Part shown: positions 8,332 through 16,959 of the stretch, piece by piece
Position numbering within the stretch: the stretch's first letter is position 1
Layout: each line of letters begins with the position of its first letter
NCBI GenBank assembly: GCA_900317065.1
Contig: ONFK01000001.1
Span: forward strand, 1-35,533
DNA: 35,533 nt
Direction of reading: 5' to 3'
Source: an uncultured Bacteroidales bacterium
GTDB taxonomy: Bacteria; Bacteroidota; Bacteroidia; Bacteroidales; UBA932
Program-made: the position numbers and the translations under genes
Notes under the pieces: model-generated
Database searches by the model: none
The model's input: only the letters and a program-made list of their open reading frames with translations
Told to the model about the DNA's origin: nothing

Positions 8332-10047
8332 ATGGCGACCGAACCGAAAGCAAAGATACATGTCGGAGCCGACACCTCTGATTTCGACAAAGGGGCGAAG
8401 TCGGTGAAGCAGGGCCTCCGTGACCTTGACAAGGTCGGCGGGGACGCCCTTGCATCCCTGGGCGAGGCTTTCGGAGTTAACACCGGTAGGGTCAACCAGA
8501 TGACCTCGGCCGTCGTGGGTCTCGGCCAGAAGCTCTCGCAGTCTGGGAATGCAGGAGTCAAGGCTTTTGGCGACATCCTCAAGTCCATCGGACCGGTCCA
8601 GGCGGGCATCGCCGGACTTGGCCTGGCCGCAGCCGCCGCAGGCTTCCGTGCGCTCAAGGCCGAAGCCGACAACTTCAAGTCTACCATTGACGGCCTTAAC
8701 CTGTCCATGGCGACGGAGACCTACATCTCCACCTATCGGCAGGCCATGCACGACGCCAATGCTGGTGTAGGGCAGAGTATCGGGGAGACCATGTCAGGGC
8801 TGGAGAAGCGGTGGGCCAGGTTCACCTCGAACGCCGGCGCTTTCCTTGCCACCTGGATCGGAGACAAGGAGACGGTCGGCATTGTCGATTCATGGCGAAA
8901 GGTTGCGGACGCATCGAGGGCGGCGACCAAGGCTGCCGAAGAAGGCGAAGTCCTCGGTAGCCAACTGGCGGATCTGAAAAAGCGTGAACTTACCCTGACG
9001 ACGGAGATCGCCGAGAAAGACAGGGACATCGCCGAGCAGATGCGTATCGCCCGGGACAACTCGAAGAGCGCCGCAGAGAGATCCGCGGCGGAAGAACAGG
9101 CCCGGACGCTGATCAATGAGAAATACGCTGCGCAGATCCAGATGGCCAAGGACATGGCCTCTGTCCAGGAGCAGATCGACGGCCTTGCAAACAATGACTA
9201 TGAGGCGACCAAGAACACGGAGGCCGCCAAGCAGCGTGTGCTCGCCCTGGAGGCGCAGCAGGCACAGGAGTTGGCTGGTATTGACCGGTTGTCTAACCGC
9301 ATATCGAACAGTGCATCCACGAATGCTGCCGCATGGCAGAAGGCCCGCGAGGAGGCCGAGAAGCTGGCCGCGCTCCACGCCCGTGGTGAAGCCTACGGTG
9401 CAGCTCTCGCGGGCGGCCTTGCATCCATCAGCACACCAGGTGTGATTGGGCCGACTCTTAGCATCTTGCCGCAGCGCCAGGACATCGAGCTCTTTAAGAG
9501 TACCCTGCAGGCTTACATGGGCGACTTCCAGCTATCCATCGGGTTCAAGGCTAATACTGAGCAGATCCGCGACATCACCAACGAGGTCAATTCCCTTGTC
9601 GAATCCGGAGTGACACGTTCGGCAGAGCTCATAGGTGGCCTTGTCGGCACCCTTGCTGGCGGCGGTGATGCGTGGGGCGATTTCAAAGATGCTGCTCTTT
9701 CAACCTTCGGAGACATGGCTATCGCTGTTGGTAAAATTGCGATACAGGAAGGACTCGCTGTTGCTGGTATTCAGGCGGCTCTTAAATCCGGTCAGTGGTA
9801 TCTCGCTGTTGCTGCGGGGGCAGCCCTGGTGGCGCTCGGATCTGCTGTCAAGTCCAGCCTCTCAGCGGTGGCATCCGGAGACTATAGTGCCGGTGGAGGC
9901 TACTCCGGCGGAAACTACTCTTCCTCTTCCGGCAACTATGAATCCCGGGAGATCAATGTCAATGTGACCGGATCTCTGGAGGCCGACGGGGACAAGCTCC
10001 TTGCCGTCATCGGGAGCGCGAATAAGAAGAATTACTACATCAGGTGA
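8332..10047 (+). CDS. Tape measure protein
   Basis: A 571-residue mainly helical protein that sets tail length. The N-terminus (KIHVGADTSDFDKGAKSVKQ) is typical of Bacteroidetes and Firmicutes tape measures. The central part, roughly residues 190-330, is a long charged coiled coil. Near 420-520 a hydrophobic Gly/Ala-rich helical region with AAGAALVALGSAV suggests membrane-active segments used for DNA injection. A low-complexity Gly-Ser-Tyr linker follows before a beta C-terminus. It is short for a tape measure, so the virion probably has a short siphovirus tail. It starts three bases after the chaperone fusion stop. Confidence 0.9.
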   Translation: MATEPKAKIHVGADTSDFDKGAKSVKQGLRDLDKVGGDALASLGEAFGVNTGRVNQMTSAVVGLGQKLSQSGNAGVKAFGDILKSIGPVQAGIAGLGLAAAAAGFRALKAEADNFKSTIDGLNLSMATETYISTYRQAMHDANAGVGQSIGETMSGLEKRWARFTSNAGAFLATWIGDKETVGIVDSWRKVADASRAATKAAEEGEVLGSQLADLKKRELTLTTEIAEKDRDIAEQMRIARDNSKSAAERSAAEEQARTLINEKYAAQIQMAKDMASVQEQIDGLANNDYEATKNTEAAKQRVLALEAQQAQELAGIDRLSNRISNSASTNAAAWQKAREEAEKLAALHARGEAYGAALAGGLASISTPGVIGPTLSILPQRQDIELFKSTLQAYMGDFQLSIGFKANTEQIRDITNEVNSLVESGVTRSAELIGGLVGTLAGGGDAWGDFKDAALSTFGDMAIAVGKIAIQEGLAVAGIQAALKSGQWYLAVAAGAALVALGSAVKSSLSAVASGDYSAGGGYSGGNYSSSSGNYESREINVNVTGSLEADGDKLLAVIGSANKKNYYIR

Positions 10048-10048
10048 T

Positions 10049-13000
10049 ATGGCGTGGAATAGGAAATATCGGTTTCGCTACGGCACTATCAACGGTGTAG
10101 ACATCAATATTTACATTGATGTACAGAACTACAGCGGTTCTGTCATCGAACGTGCCCTGGGGCGGTCGCCTGTCCTCAAGCGGACGGAGAACGGTCCTAT
10201 CTGCGGCACATCCCTCACCCTCTATGCCGAGTGCAAGGTCGACGGTGAGTTCGCCGAGCTCTACACGAGCAATCCCAACGAATATCGGGTTGAGGTCTTC
10301 CGCGGCAACAATCAGATCTGGACGGGATTCATCACCCCGGAGCTGTACAGTGAACCGTCTATCGCCCCTCCCTATGACGTGGAGATAGTTGCCACGGACG
10401 GGCTGGGCGAGCTGAAACTCCACAATTTTGAGCCGCAGGGCGAGGTCACCCTTCGGGCAATGCTGTTCTACCTTCTCTCTGCCTCCGGAGCAGGAAGGAG
10501 CATCTACACTGTATCGACCCTTCGGACGACTGCACAGAACGTCAACTCATTTATCAACAGCGCCAAGATCAACCTGGATTTCATGTCCGGCCAGACACGG
10601 TATGAGGTCCTGACACAGCTGCTCAACACCCTCCATGCGTCCATCACCATGCACAATGGAGACTGGCTCATTGTGCGGGAGACAGACCTTGTCATCGGCA
10701 GCGGTGAAGCCATCGGCGCGGCTTATACTGCTAACCGTGGATCCACGACCGTCGGGGCATCCATCAGTGGTGCTGTACTTCCAGTCGGGCAGATGGGGCA
10801 GGTCGACACATGGCCTGTCGGGCACTTGTCAACAAGGGTGGAACCGGCGAAGCGGTCTGTCACGATTGAAGCTCCCTGGCATGGGGTGAATCTCCTGAAG
10901 AATCCAGATATGGCGACGAACTCCCTCTGGGAGGGAACGACATCCTACTGGGAGGCGGGCAAATATATGCTGCCTGCTGGGGGCCTTTACGGGATTTATC
11001 AGGACATTCCGTTGAACCATTTCCAGAACGTACCGCTGGACATCTCTGTCCGCTGCTCCCGGAGAGCTGCGCTCATTGATGACATGAACTTCGTGGCGAT
11101 CACCCTCATGTTCACGGACAGCAACAGCATCGTGTACTACTACGAGAGCAAGGGTGGGAAATGGTCGAGCACGAGAGATGGGTATGACGAATACGATCTT
11201 GCCAACTACACACTGGACAGGAATGTCGCTGATGAATATACGCTCTCTGTCCCGGGCCTTCCGTTGACGGAAGATCTGAGCGGGACTCTCCGGGTGATCA
11301 TCAGGGGAAGAAACGCCTCCATCTTTGGTGCCTCCGTCCTCACAAGGGTCAACGCTGGATACAGAGACACTATTGTCATCAACAACGGTGCCCGTGGAAC
11401 TGGAGACACGACTGAGATCCTGGGCGGTCGGATGCTTTCCTCAACCGATCCGGTGTCGCCGAATGCACTGGAAGGTATCTGGCTGGATGCTTCCGGGGTT
11501 CCGATTGGGAGTTCTTTCCTGAACCGCCATTATACGGCTGGGAAGGACTATCTGTCCCTGACCGCATTGGACTACGCCATGTCTCTGGCTCTGCCCCGTC
11601 TCATCCTGACGGGTGTGGTGAATATTCCCGCTGAATGGGCTTTCCTCCCATTCGTTGTCAAATATCGTGGATCCTACTACCAGATCCGGACGTTCGAGTA
11701 CAATATCTTTGATGAGGAGCTGAACATTAATGCTATCTCCCTGCCTGCTGCGACACTGACAGTGGAGAGTGAGGTTGTGACGTCCATGGGCTATGCCAAG
11801 GCGGTTGCAAGTTCTTCTTCCTCTGGTGGAGGAGATACCCCTACCCCTACCCCCACGACGGTGAACGGGGGGACGGTGTTCTACGGGCACATCACCAGCA
11901 CAAAGGCGACGACCGCGAAGGTTGCGACGGTGACGGGGATGACGGCGGCGGACCTCAAGCCCGGCGCAACGGTCGTCCTTTTCTGCGACTACTCCAACTC
12001 CGCCACTGGCGCGACTCTGAACGTCAACTCCACCGGGGCCAAGCCTATGCGGGATATGGCGGCACTGGATGGGAGCGGATTTACATACGACTGGTCGCAG
12101 TACGAGACCCTGACCTTTGTTTATGACGGAACCTCCTGGAACCTTGTCAACAAGTTCAAGGCATACGGCAGCTACCGCGGCAACGTCAAGATCATCGGCT
12201 CGCTGGCCCTCCTCCTGGCCGCGTCCACCTATTCGGACGACCAGACGATCAGCGCCAGCACGGCGAAGGAGATCTACGACCTCATCCAGGGCGGGGGCGG
12301 CGGCGTGTCCTCCGTCGGCCTGACGATGCCGACCGGCTTCTCCGTGACCGGCTCCCCGGTGACCGGGTCCGGTACCCTCCAGGTGTCCCTGGCGAGCGGG
12401 TACAAGATGCTCAAGACAACGGAGTGGAACGAGGCCTACGTCATGCGGGCTCCCGTGCTGGAGATTCATCGCGGCTACCGCAGGGGCGAGCAGGCCCCCG
12501 TCACGCCGTACCTCATTGCAAAGCACCCGGCCATCGGAGCCATCAACCGGGCGGAGTTCGTCCTCATGGTCCGGACAGCCAGAAAGGGACGGAGGAGGGA
12601 CACAAAGCAGTCCTTCTACCGGAAGGCGTGGGGCTTGGCTATGGGCCAAGACGGAGAAGGGGCGCTGACCTTCGGAAGCACCGTCACCCTGACGGCCCTC
12701 CGGGAGTTCATATTGCACAACTACTGCTCCGGCTACCTGACAAACGTCTCCGCCATGACCTACGCCCAGTTCAAGCAGCTCACCGTACAGGTAGGGTTTG
12801 GACACCCTCAGGGGAACTTGGACGCATACGTAAAAAATATCAAGCACACGCGGGTGTTCGGGATTGCGGTACGGTACACCAATCCGGCATTCGCGGAGCT
12901 CGCCTCCGGCCCGCTGTCAGACCACACGGCGATGATCAAGTCCAATGGGACGGTCATCCCCCGGTGGATATACTCGGAGGTTGCACCGATCCTGGTGCGT

Positions 13001-13072
13001 TGCGAACGTGGAGCGCTGGACGGGACGGGAACCAACGACGGAGGAGTGATAGGGTTCCGGCTGCTGCCGTGA
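10049..13072 (+). CDS. Large tail-tip / adsorption protein
   Basis: A 1007-residue protein directly after the tape measure. Residues 1-590 look like a distal tail/tail-hub platform, opening with KYRFRYGTINGVDINIYIDVQ and rich in beta strands. A proline-threonine linker (PTPTPTT, near residue 600) leads to a second part with repeated Gly/Thr-rich beta segments, then VTGSPVTGSGTL near residue 775. The last 190 residues form a separate domain ending in GVIGFRLLP, a candidate receptor-binding head. The ATG at 10049 is preferred over upstream in-frame codons that fall inside the tape measure gene. Its exact assembly role is uncertain. Confidence 0.78.
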   Translation: MAWNRKYRFRYGTINGVDINIYIDVQNYSGSVIERALGRSPVLKRTENGPICGTSLTLYAECKVDGEFAELYTSNPNEYRVEVFRGNNQIWTGFITPELYSEPSIAPPYDVEIVATDGLGELKLHNFEPQGEVTLRAMLFYLLSASGAGRSIYTVSTLRTTAQNVNSFINSAKINLDFMSGQTRYEVLTQLLNTLHASITMHNGDWLIVRETDLVIGSGEAIGAAYTANRGSTTVGASISGAVLPVGQMGQVDTWPVGHLSTRVEPAKRSVTIEAPWHGVNLLKNPDMATNSLWEGTTSYWEAGKYMLPAGGLYGIYQDIPLNHFQNVPLDISVRCSRRAALIDDMNFVAITLMFTDSNSIVYYYESKGGKWSSTRDGYDEYDLANYTLDRNVADEYTLSVPGLPLTEDLSGTLRVIIRGRNASIFGASVLTRVNAGYRDTIVINNGARGTGDTTEILGGRMLSSTDPVSPNALEGIWLDASGVPIGSSFLNRHYTAGKDYLSLTALDYAMSLALPRLILTGVVNIPAEWAFLPFVVKYRGSYYQIRTFEYNIFDEELNINAISLPAATLTVESEVVTSMGYAKAVASSSSSGGGDTPTPTPTTVNGGTVFYGHITSTKATTAKVATVTGMTAADLKPGATVVLFCDYSNSATGATLNVNSTGAKPMRDMAALDGSGFTYDWSQYETLTFVYDGTSWNLVNKFKAYGSYRGNVKIIGSLALLLAASTYSDDQTISASTAKEIYDLIQGGGGGVSSVGLTMPTGFSVTGSPVTGSGTLQVSLASGYKMLKTTEWNEAYVMRAPVLEIHRGYRRGEQAPVTPYLIAKHPAIGAINRAEFVLMVRTARKGRRRDTKQSFYRKAWGLAMGQDGEGALTFGSTVTLTALREFILHNYCSGYLTNVSAMTYAQFKQLTVQVGFGHPQGNLDAYVKNIKHTRVFGIAVRYTNPAFAELASGPLSDHTAMIKSNGTVIPRWIYSEVAPILVRCERGALDGTGTNDGGVIGFRLLP

Positions 13073-13078
13073 AAAAGA

Positions 13079-13174
13079 CCCGCCTCCGATGGAGAGCGGG
13101 GTCGAAAGTCATGCCTCCGATGGAGAGCGCTGACGAAAGTCCAGCCTCCGATGGAGAGCGGGGACCGGGACAAA
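13079..13174. repeat. Three 31-bp spaced repeats after the tail-tip gene
   Basis: The 17-base unit GCCTCCGATGGAGAGCG occurs at 13082-13098, 13113-13129 and 13144-13160, with an exact 31-base period. Each copy contains the small inverted repeat CTCC-GAT-GGAG. Copy 1 is extended outward into a 9-bp stem with one bulged A (13079-13087 with 13091-13100). The in-between segments share CGAAAGTC between copies 1 and 2. No T-run follows. The 133-base gap 13073-13205 holds no gene; its last 30 bases are an A-rich leader for the next gene. Confidence 0.85.
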
Positions 13175-13205
13175 GATAGTGAAATATAGTTAAAAACAGA
13201 AAAAT

Positions 13206-14111
13206 ATGGGAGCGATTCTTACAATACCTAACGGCCGGCAGGGGTCGGACATGACCTTCCGGGGATCACTGGAAGACGGTGGGATGGCCGTCGACTGGTC
13301 CGGCATGAGCAAGATTGAGGCATGGCTGTTTTCGCACGACCAGAAGGCCCTATCCGGGCGCTGTACGGTCAGTGTGGACCCGAAGGACACGACCATCCTG
13401 ATATGCGAGTATTCGGCAAGCAAACCGCAATACCTCGGCATCAACTCCCTGTTCATCCGCGCCACGTACCACGGACGGACGAAGACCTACGACCGGAAGG
13501 CGATCAACATCGTGGAGCGGACCGACGAGGTGGCCGGCTCCGTCGTCCTGGACGACCCCATCGTGGACGTCCAGTTCACCGTTAAGGATTTCTCCTCCTC
13601 CATCCTGGACGACCTCCTTGCGGCCTGCGTCAAGGCCACGGAGGATGCCCGGAGGATCGCTGACGTGCACGTCGGCCCTCCCGGCCCGGCCGGTGTCGAC
13701 GAGGTGGAGGTGAGTGTCGGTGAGGAGACCGGAACCCCTTCCGCCGAATCCACCCTGGAGGACGGCAAGCTCACCATCCGTTTCGACGGTCTGAAAGGTC
13801 CGGAGGGAGACCGGGGACCGGCCGGCGTTGAGCGTGTCGTCGTGACGGTTGACAGCACCACGGGAGGGACACCATCCGGGACGGCAACCGTCGTGAACGG
13901 AGTGCTGACCCTTGCGCTCCACAACATGAAGGGCGACCCCGGCCAGCAGGGCAACTCCGGATACAGCGGAGCCGCCGGGGAGCTGGAGGTCGTGAACAAC
14001 CGTACCCAGGGCGGGGCTACGGCTGCATGGTCCGCCGAGCAGGGGAAACTCCTCTGCCAGGAGGTCGGATACCTCGGAGAGGTCGTTGAAACCATTGATG
14101 ACTGGATGTAA
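13206..14111 (+). CDS. Collagen-like tail protein
   Basis: A 301-residue protein. Residues 1-105 form a beta-rich N-terminal domain that may dock on the tail. The middle and C-terminal part carries short collagen-like Gly-X-Y runs: GPPGPAG near residue 159, GLKGPEGDRGPAG near residue 199 and GDPGQQGNSG near residue 243. Between them are beta segments. Such runs usually trimerise a fibre. The last 50 residues are helical (TAAWSAEQGKLLCQEVG). It follows the repeat cluster and overlaps the next gene by one base (TAATG). A role as a fibre or fibre adaptor is inferred. Confidence 0.75.
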   Translation: MGAILTIPNGRQGSDMTFRGSLEDGGMAVDWSGMSKIEAWLFSHDQKALSGRCTVSVDPKDTTILICEYSASKPQYLGINSLFIRATYHGRTKTYDRKAINIVERTDEVAGSVVLDDPIVDVQFTVKDFSSSILDDLLAACVKATEDARRIADVHVGPPGPAGVDEVEVSVGEETGTPSAESTLEDGKLTIRFDGLKGPEGDRGPAGVERVVVTVDSTTGGTPSGTATVVNGVLTLALHNMKGDPGQQGNSGYSGAAGELEVVNNRTQGGATAAWSAEQGKLLCQEVGYLGEVVETIDDWM

Positions 14112-14443
14112 TGATGGACTGCAAGTGTGAAAGATACAAGGACTACTTCGGTTCAACACCGAAGTACCTGTTTGAGCTCACCGTGGACGACCTCTCGATG
14201 GCTGACTTCGATTTCCAGGTCCGCCTCCAGAGGGGCCCGAACGCGGTCGTCATCGAAAAGGACTCAATGATCGTCGACGGTGAGGGTAACTACTTCATCA
14301 CCTTCGACACGAAGGCCCTCGGCATCGGACCGGTCCGCGCCATCATCATCGCCAGCATCCCCGACACGGACTACCCAGACGGTGTCCGGACGGAGGTCGA
14401 TGTGATTGAGAACTTCACCGAAATACTTGAACTGCCGCAATGA
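14111..14443 (+). CDS. Small beta-rich tail-cassette protein
   Basis: A 110-residue protein of unknown function. It begins with a cysteine-containing stretch (CKCERYKDYFG), then looks like an immunoglobulin-like beta sandwich, with alternating hydrophobic strands such as FDFQVRLQRG and VRAIIIASIPD. Its first ATG overlaps the previous stop by one base; a second ATG follows directly. It overlaps the next gene by four bases (ATGA). The coupled layout argues that it belongs to the same structural complex as its neighbours. Confidence 0.65.
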   Translation: MMDCKCERYKDYFGSTPKYLFELTVDDLSMADFDFQVRLQRGPNAVVIEKDSMIVDGEGNYFITFDTKALGIGPVRAIIIASIPDTDYPDGVRTEVDVIENFTEILELPQ

Positions 14444-14742
14444 AATGTATATCCGCAACACTGACCCGCGCCGAGTCCTTCTCGACGAGCCTGTCCCGGA
14501 CGGGAGAGGCGCTGGGGTCCACGGCCATCCGTATCGGGGCCATCCGGGGCTTCTATGAGCGCCAGGAGCCGGGGATGAAGGTTGCCTTCACTCCGCTCCG
14601 GATAGGCGTCCGCCTGTCCCCCGTCTGCACGCCGAGCATCCGGAACCCGTACCTGGAGATCGAGCCGGAGGTCCTGTGGGTCTACGCGGACATGGTGCAG
14701 TACAACGACGTCATCAGCAACACATACTGGAAGATCAACTAA
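14440..14742 (+). CDS. Small tail protein ending in the N-terminal half of a BACON domain
   Basis: A 100-residue protein. The first 65 residues contain a repeated pattern with Ser/Arg-Thr-Gly and hydrophobic pairs and are probably a beta docking region. The last 30 residues, from YLEIEPEVLWVY to SNTYWKIN, match the first half of a BACON-type domain, where SNTxWxI normally lies in the middle of the fold. The chain stops there at TAA 14740-14742. The next gene starts 12 bases later in the same reading frame with what looks like the missing second half. See the findings for this split. Confidence 0.7.
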   Translation: MKCISATLTRAESFSTSLSRTGEALGSTAIRIGAIRGFYERQEPGMKVAFTPLRIGVRLSPVCTPSIRNPYLEIEPEVLWVYADMVQYNDVISNTYWKIN

Positions 14743-14754
14743 ATACGTAATACT

Positions 14755-15360
14755 ATGGCATACGCATCATGGGCTCGGCCCAGCAAAACACAAGGTAACG
14801 GTAATGATACCGTCGCGTGGTCGGCCCCCGAACATACGGGCCGGTCCCCCCGTCAAACCCAGGCGGTCTTCGCCGCGTCCGGCGTCACCTCCAAGAACCT
14901 GACAATCATACAGGCAGGCAAGGCGGAATACGTTTCGATTGACCCGACCGCTGCCGTCGCAAAGGGCGGCGGGTCCGTCACCATCACCGGGCGCTCCAAC
15001 TCGTCCAAGCTGACCTTCGCACTTACGGGAGATAATGGAATCGGATTGGTCCTCCCTACGAAATACCTCGCCGCCTCGATTGAGACGAACAACGACACCG
15101 CCATCACCGGAGACCCCGGTGCGGCGCAGGAGTACGACTTCGCCATCACCTTCACGGGGATTGGAGAGAACACGACCATCGGTGCACTCGTATCGCAGCT
15201 GACGGTTACGGCGAACAACTCCACTTCCGCAACGTGCGACATCACCCAGGCCGCTGGCGACGCCTACCTCACCATCGAGCCTACGACCATCAACCTCACG
15301 GCTGCTGGTACTGCGGTCAACGTCACCGTCGAATCCAACACCTCCTGGACTATCAGCTAA
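14755..15360 (+). CDS. BACON-domain tail protein with half domains at both ends
   Basis: A 201-residue protein. Residues 1-56 (MAYASWARPSK to TIIQAGK) read like the C-terminal half of a BACON domain, ending with the usual QAG. Residues 58-170 form one complete beta domain, again closing with DITQAAGD. Residues 171-201 (YLTIEPTTINLTAAG to SNTSWTIS) are a new N-terminal half that ends at the stop. BACON domains are immunoglobulin-like and often bind glycans or mucin. The next ATG overlaps this stop (TAATG) and continues the domain in another frame. Confidence 0.75.
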   Translation: MAYASWARPSKTQGNGNDTVAWSAPEHTGRSPRQTQAVFAASGVTSKNLTIIQAGKAEYVSIDPTAAVAKGGGSVTITGRSNSSKLTFALTGDNGIGLVLPTKYLAASIETNNDTAITGDPGAAQEYDFAITFTGIGENTTIGALVSQLTVTANNSTSATCDITQAAGDAYLTIEPTTINLTAAGTAVNVTVESNTSWTIS

Positions 15361-15632
15361 TGACTACGCAGGTACCCTGGAACGACGGAACGGGCGAAAG
15401 CCTGTACCTCACATACGGAGCATCGGAGGGCAATCAGACCGTAACGGTCACCTCCGATGCCCATACGGGGTACATCGAGAGAACCCGCGACATCGTGTTC
15501 TCCGTCACCGCCGGGAGTACGACCATCAGCCGGACCTTGACGGTGAGACAGGCAGGAAAGGACATCATCATCATCACCCGCAACGACGTTGCCTCTACCG
15601 AGAACGAGGTTGCAGTGGGATACGAACAATAA
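15360..15632 (+). CDS. Small protein starting with the C-terminal half of a BACON domain
   Basis: A 90-residue protein whose first 67 residues (from VPWNDGTGESLYL to LTVRQAGKD) read as the second half of the domain begun at the end of the previous gene. The remaining 23 residues (IIIITRNDVASTENEV) start another strand pair and stop. An upstream start at 15234 in this frame would lie inside the preceding gene and lacks the family pattern, so 15360 is used. Its product may complete the neighbour's unfinished domain in trans. Confidence 0.7.
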   Translation: MTTQVPWNDGTGESLYLTYGASEGNQTVTVTSDAHTGYIERTRDIVFSVTAGSTTISRTLTVRQAGKDIIIITRNDVASTENEVAVGYEQ

Positions 15633-15636
15633 GATT

Positions 15637-16290
15637 ATGGCAGTTACATATAAAGACATAGACCAGCTGACGCAGAAGGCCACTCCTACCGGGACGGAGA
15701 AGCTCCCCGTCTCCGATACGGAGTACATCACCCCGCAACAGATTGCAGGGATGGTGGAAGTGGATGATGCTGTAAGCACATCCTCTGAAAATGCGCTTCA
15801 GAACGTCATTATCCGACGCAATTATCCGTTCGCGCCACAACCGGACATCACAAAGCAAGACGGTAGAATGGGCGCTTCCGGCACTATCGCAAGCGGCTAT
15901 ACGTCGACATTTGAAGTGTGGTCTGTGCCGACGACACCGGGATATACATATTTGATTTACGGGAGGTTGAACTTAACGGGCGGTTCAAATTGCTATCTGG
16001 TCGTGTGGACCGATTCAAACGGGACCGGAATCAAGGCTGAATACTACTACGAGGTGGGGTCTGGTAACAAGTTATTCTACAATGTACTCGCAACGGCCCC
16101 GGAGGGTGCCGCATACTTGAACGTGAACGTCGTAAAGAACTATTCCGGCAACACTTTCATCCAGCGCCTCTCCACCCTTCCGTTCATTCCGACGGATATG
16201 CCAAAGTACGCACTCATGAACGACGAGGCCGCTTATCGAGCCCTCACTACGAAAGAATCCGGCACCCTCTATCTAATTCCCGAAAGCTGA
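15637..16290 (+). CDS. Tail fibre / carbohydrate-binding-like protein
   Basis: A 217-residue protein. The N-terminus (TYKDIDQLTQKATPTGTEKLPVSD) resembles docking segments found at the start of Bacteroidales tail-fibre proteins. After a short helix, residues 75-185 form a jelly-roll-like beta domain with TSTFEVWSVPTTPGYTYLIYG. It ends with a helical phrase YRALTTKESGTLYLIPES. A more upstream TTG start in frame lies inside the previous gene and is not used. Receptor binding is inferred from position and fold; no catalytic motif is visible. Confidence 0.65.
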   Translation: MAVTYKDIDQLTQKATPTGTEKLPVSDTEYITPQQIAGMVEVDDAVSTSSENALQNVIIRRNYPFAPQPDITKQDGRMGASGTIASGYTSTFEVWSVPTTPGYTYLIYGRLNLTGGSNCYLVVWTDSNGTGIKAEYYYEVGSGNKLFYNVLATAPEGAAYLNVNVVKNYSGNTFIQRLSTLPFIPTDMPKYALMNDEAAYRALTTKESGTLYLIPES

Positions 16291-16952
16291 TGTCGTATAT
16301 TGGAAACACAAAGATTGGGAAGATGTTCCTGGGCGATATCGAGATAGCGAAAGCCTACCTCGGCGATACCCTTGTTTTCCAAAAGAAGGCGGCATCAAGG
16401 CTCCCGGCGGGATATACGGAGGTGGAATACATCAGCAATCCGTCTACGGCATATATCCGGACTGCGCTCTATGGCGACAACACTTCGTGGACTCTTACCG
16501 CTCAGCGGACTTCCGGCTCGTCAAATGCAATCCTCATAGGCAGGCGGACAAGCTCCGGACAATGGTTCGGCGGTCTGTCAAACGGGCGCTGGGGGTCCAA
16601 TACTGCATCGGGTGCGTATGTGGCAATCAATAGCACGGTCAAGTCTTCCATCGTCCTTTCGTTCGGGACGACCAATATATCCGGAACGGTAGACGGCTCC
16701 TCGTTCTCCCGAAATGGATCGGCATCCTCGTCCGGATCGTCGTACAGGTACAGCCTGTTCTCTTACGGAGGAAACTACCCATTCGTGGGGAGCATCTTCG
16801 GGGATGTGGTTGGAGTCAGGAACAACGCGGAGATATTCCACGGGGTATGCTGCACTGACCCGAACGGGGTTGCGGGACTTTACGACCTCATTTCCGAGAC
16901 CTTCTATGATTCGTATAACGATGTGGCCCTCGTTGCTGGGCCAGCAATATAA
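16290..16952 (+). CDS. LamG/lectin-like tail protein
   Basis: A 220-residue protein. Residues 1-33 carry a repeated beta motif (IGNTKIGKMFLGDIEIAK then AYLGDTLVFQ) typical of a docking segment. From residue 38 (RLPAGYTEVEYISNPSTAYI) the pattern is that of concanavalin-like/LamG sandwiches in phage proteins, which often bind glycans. It continues with GQWFGGLSNGRWG and ends with GLYDLISETFYDSYNDVALVAG. It overlaps the previous stop by one base. The ligand is unknown. Confidence 0.72.
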   Translation: MSYIGNTKIGKMFLGDIEIAKAYLGDTLVFQKKAASRLPAGYTEVEYISNPSTAYIRTALYGDNTSWTLTAQRTSGSSNAILIGRRTSSGQWFGGLSNGRWGSNTASGAYVAINSTVKSSIVLSFGTTNISGTVDGSSFSRNGSASSSGSSYRYSLFSYGGNYPFVGSIFGDVVGVRNNAEIFHGVCCTDPNGVAGLYDLISETFYDSYNDVALVAGPAI

Positions 16953-16959
16953 TTAAGAT

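Noticed and set aside
11441..12847. 468-residue minus-strand open frame in the tail-tip gene
   Set aside because: Same reason; lies entirely within a gene whose plus-strand frame has continuous tail-protein pattern.
12400..13072. Diversity-generating retroelement target at the end of the tail-tip gene (GFRLLP ending)
   Set aside because: No reverse transcriptase, accessory gene or template repeat seen in the window.
13079..13174. CRISPR array
   Set aside because: Only three 17-base units with 14-base gaps that are themselves partly conserved; no cas genes.
12424..13179. 251-residue plus-strand ORF within the tail-tip gene
   Set aside because: Composition (Arg, Pro, His-rich) is that of an out-of-frame read; ends in the hairpin repeats.
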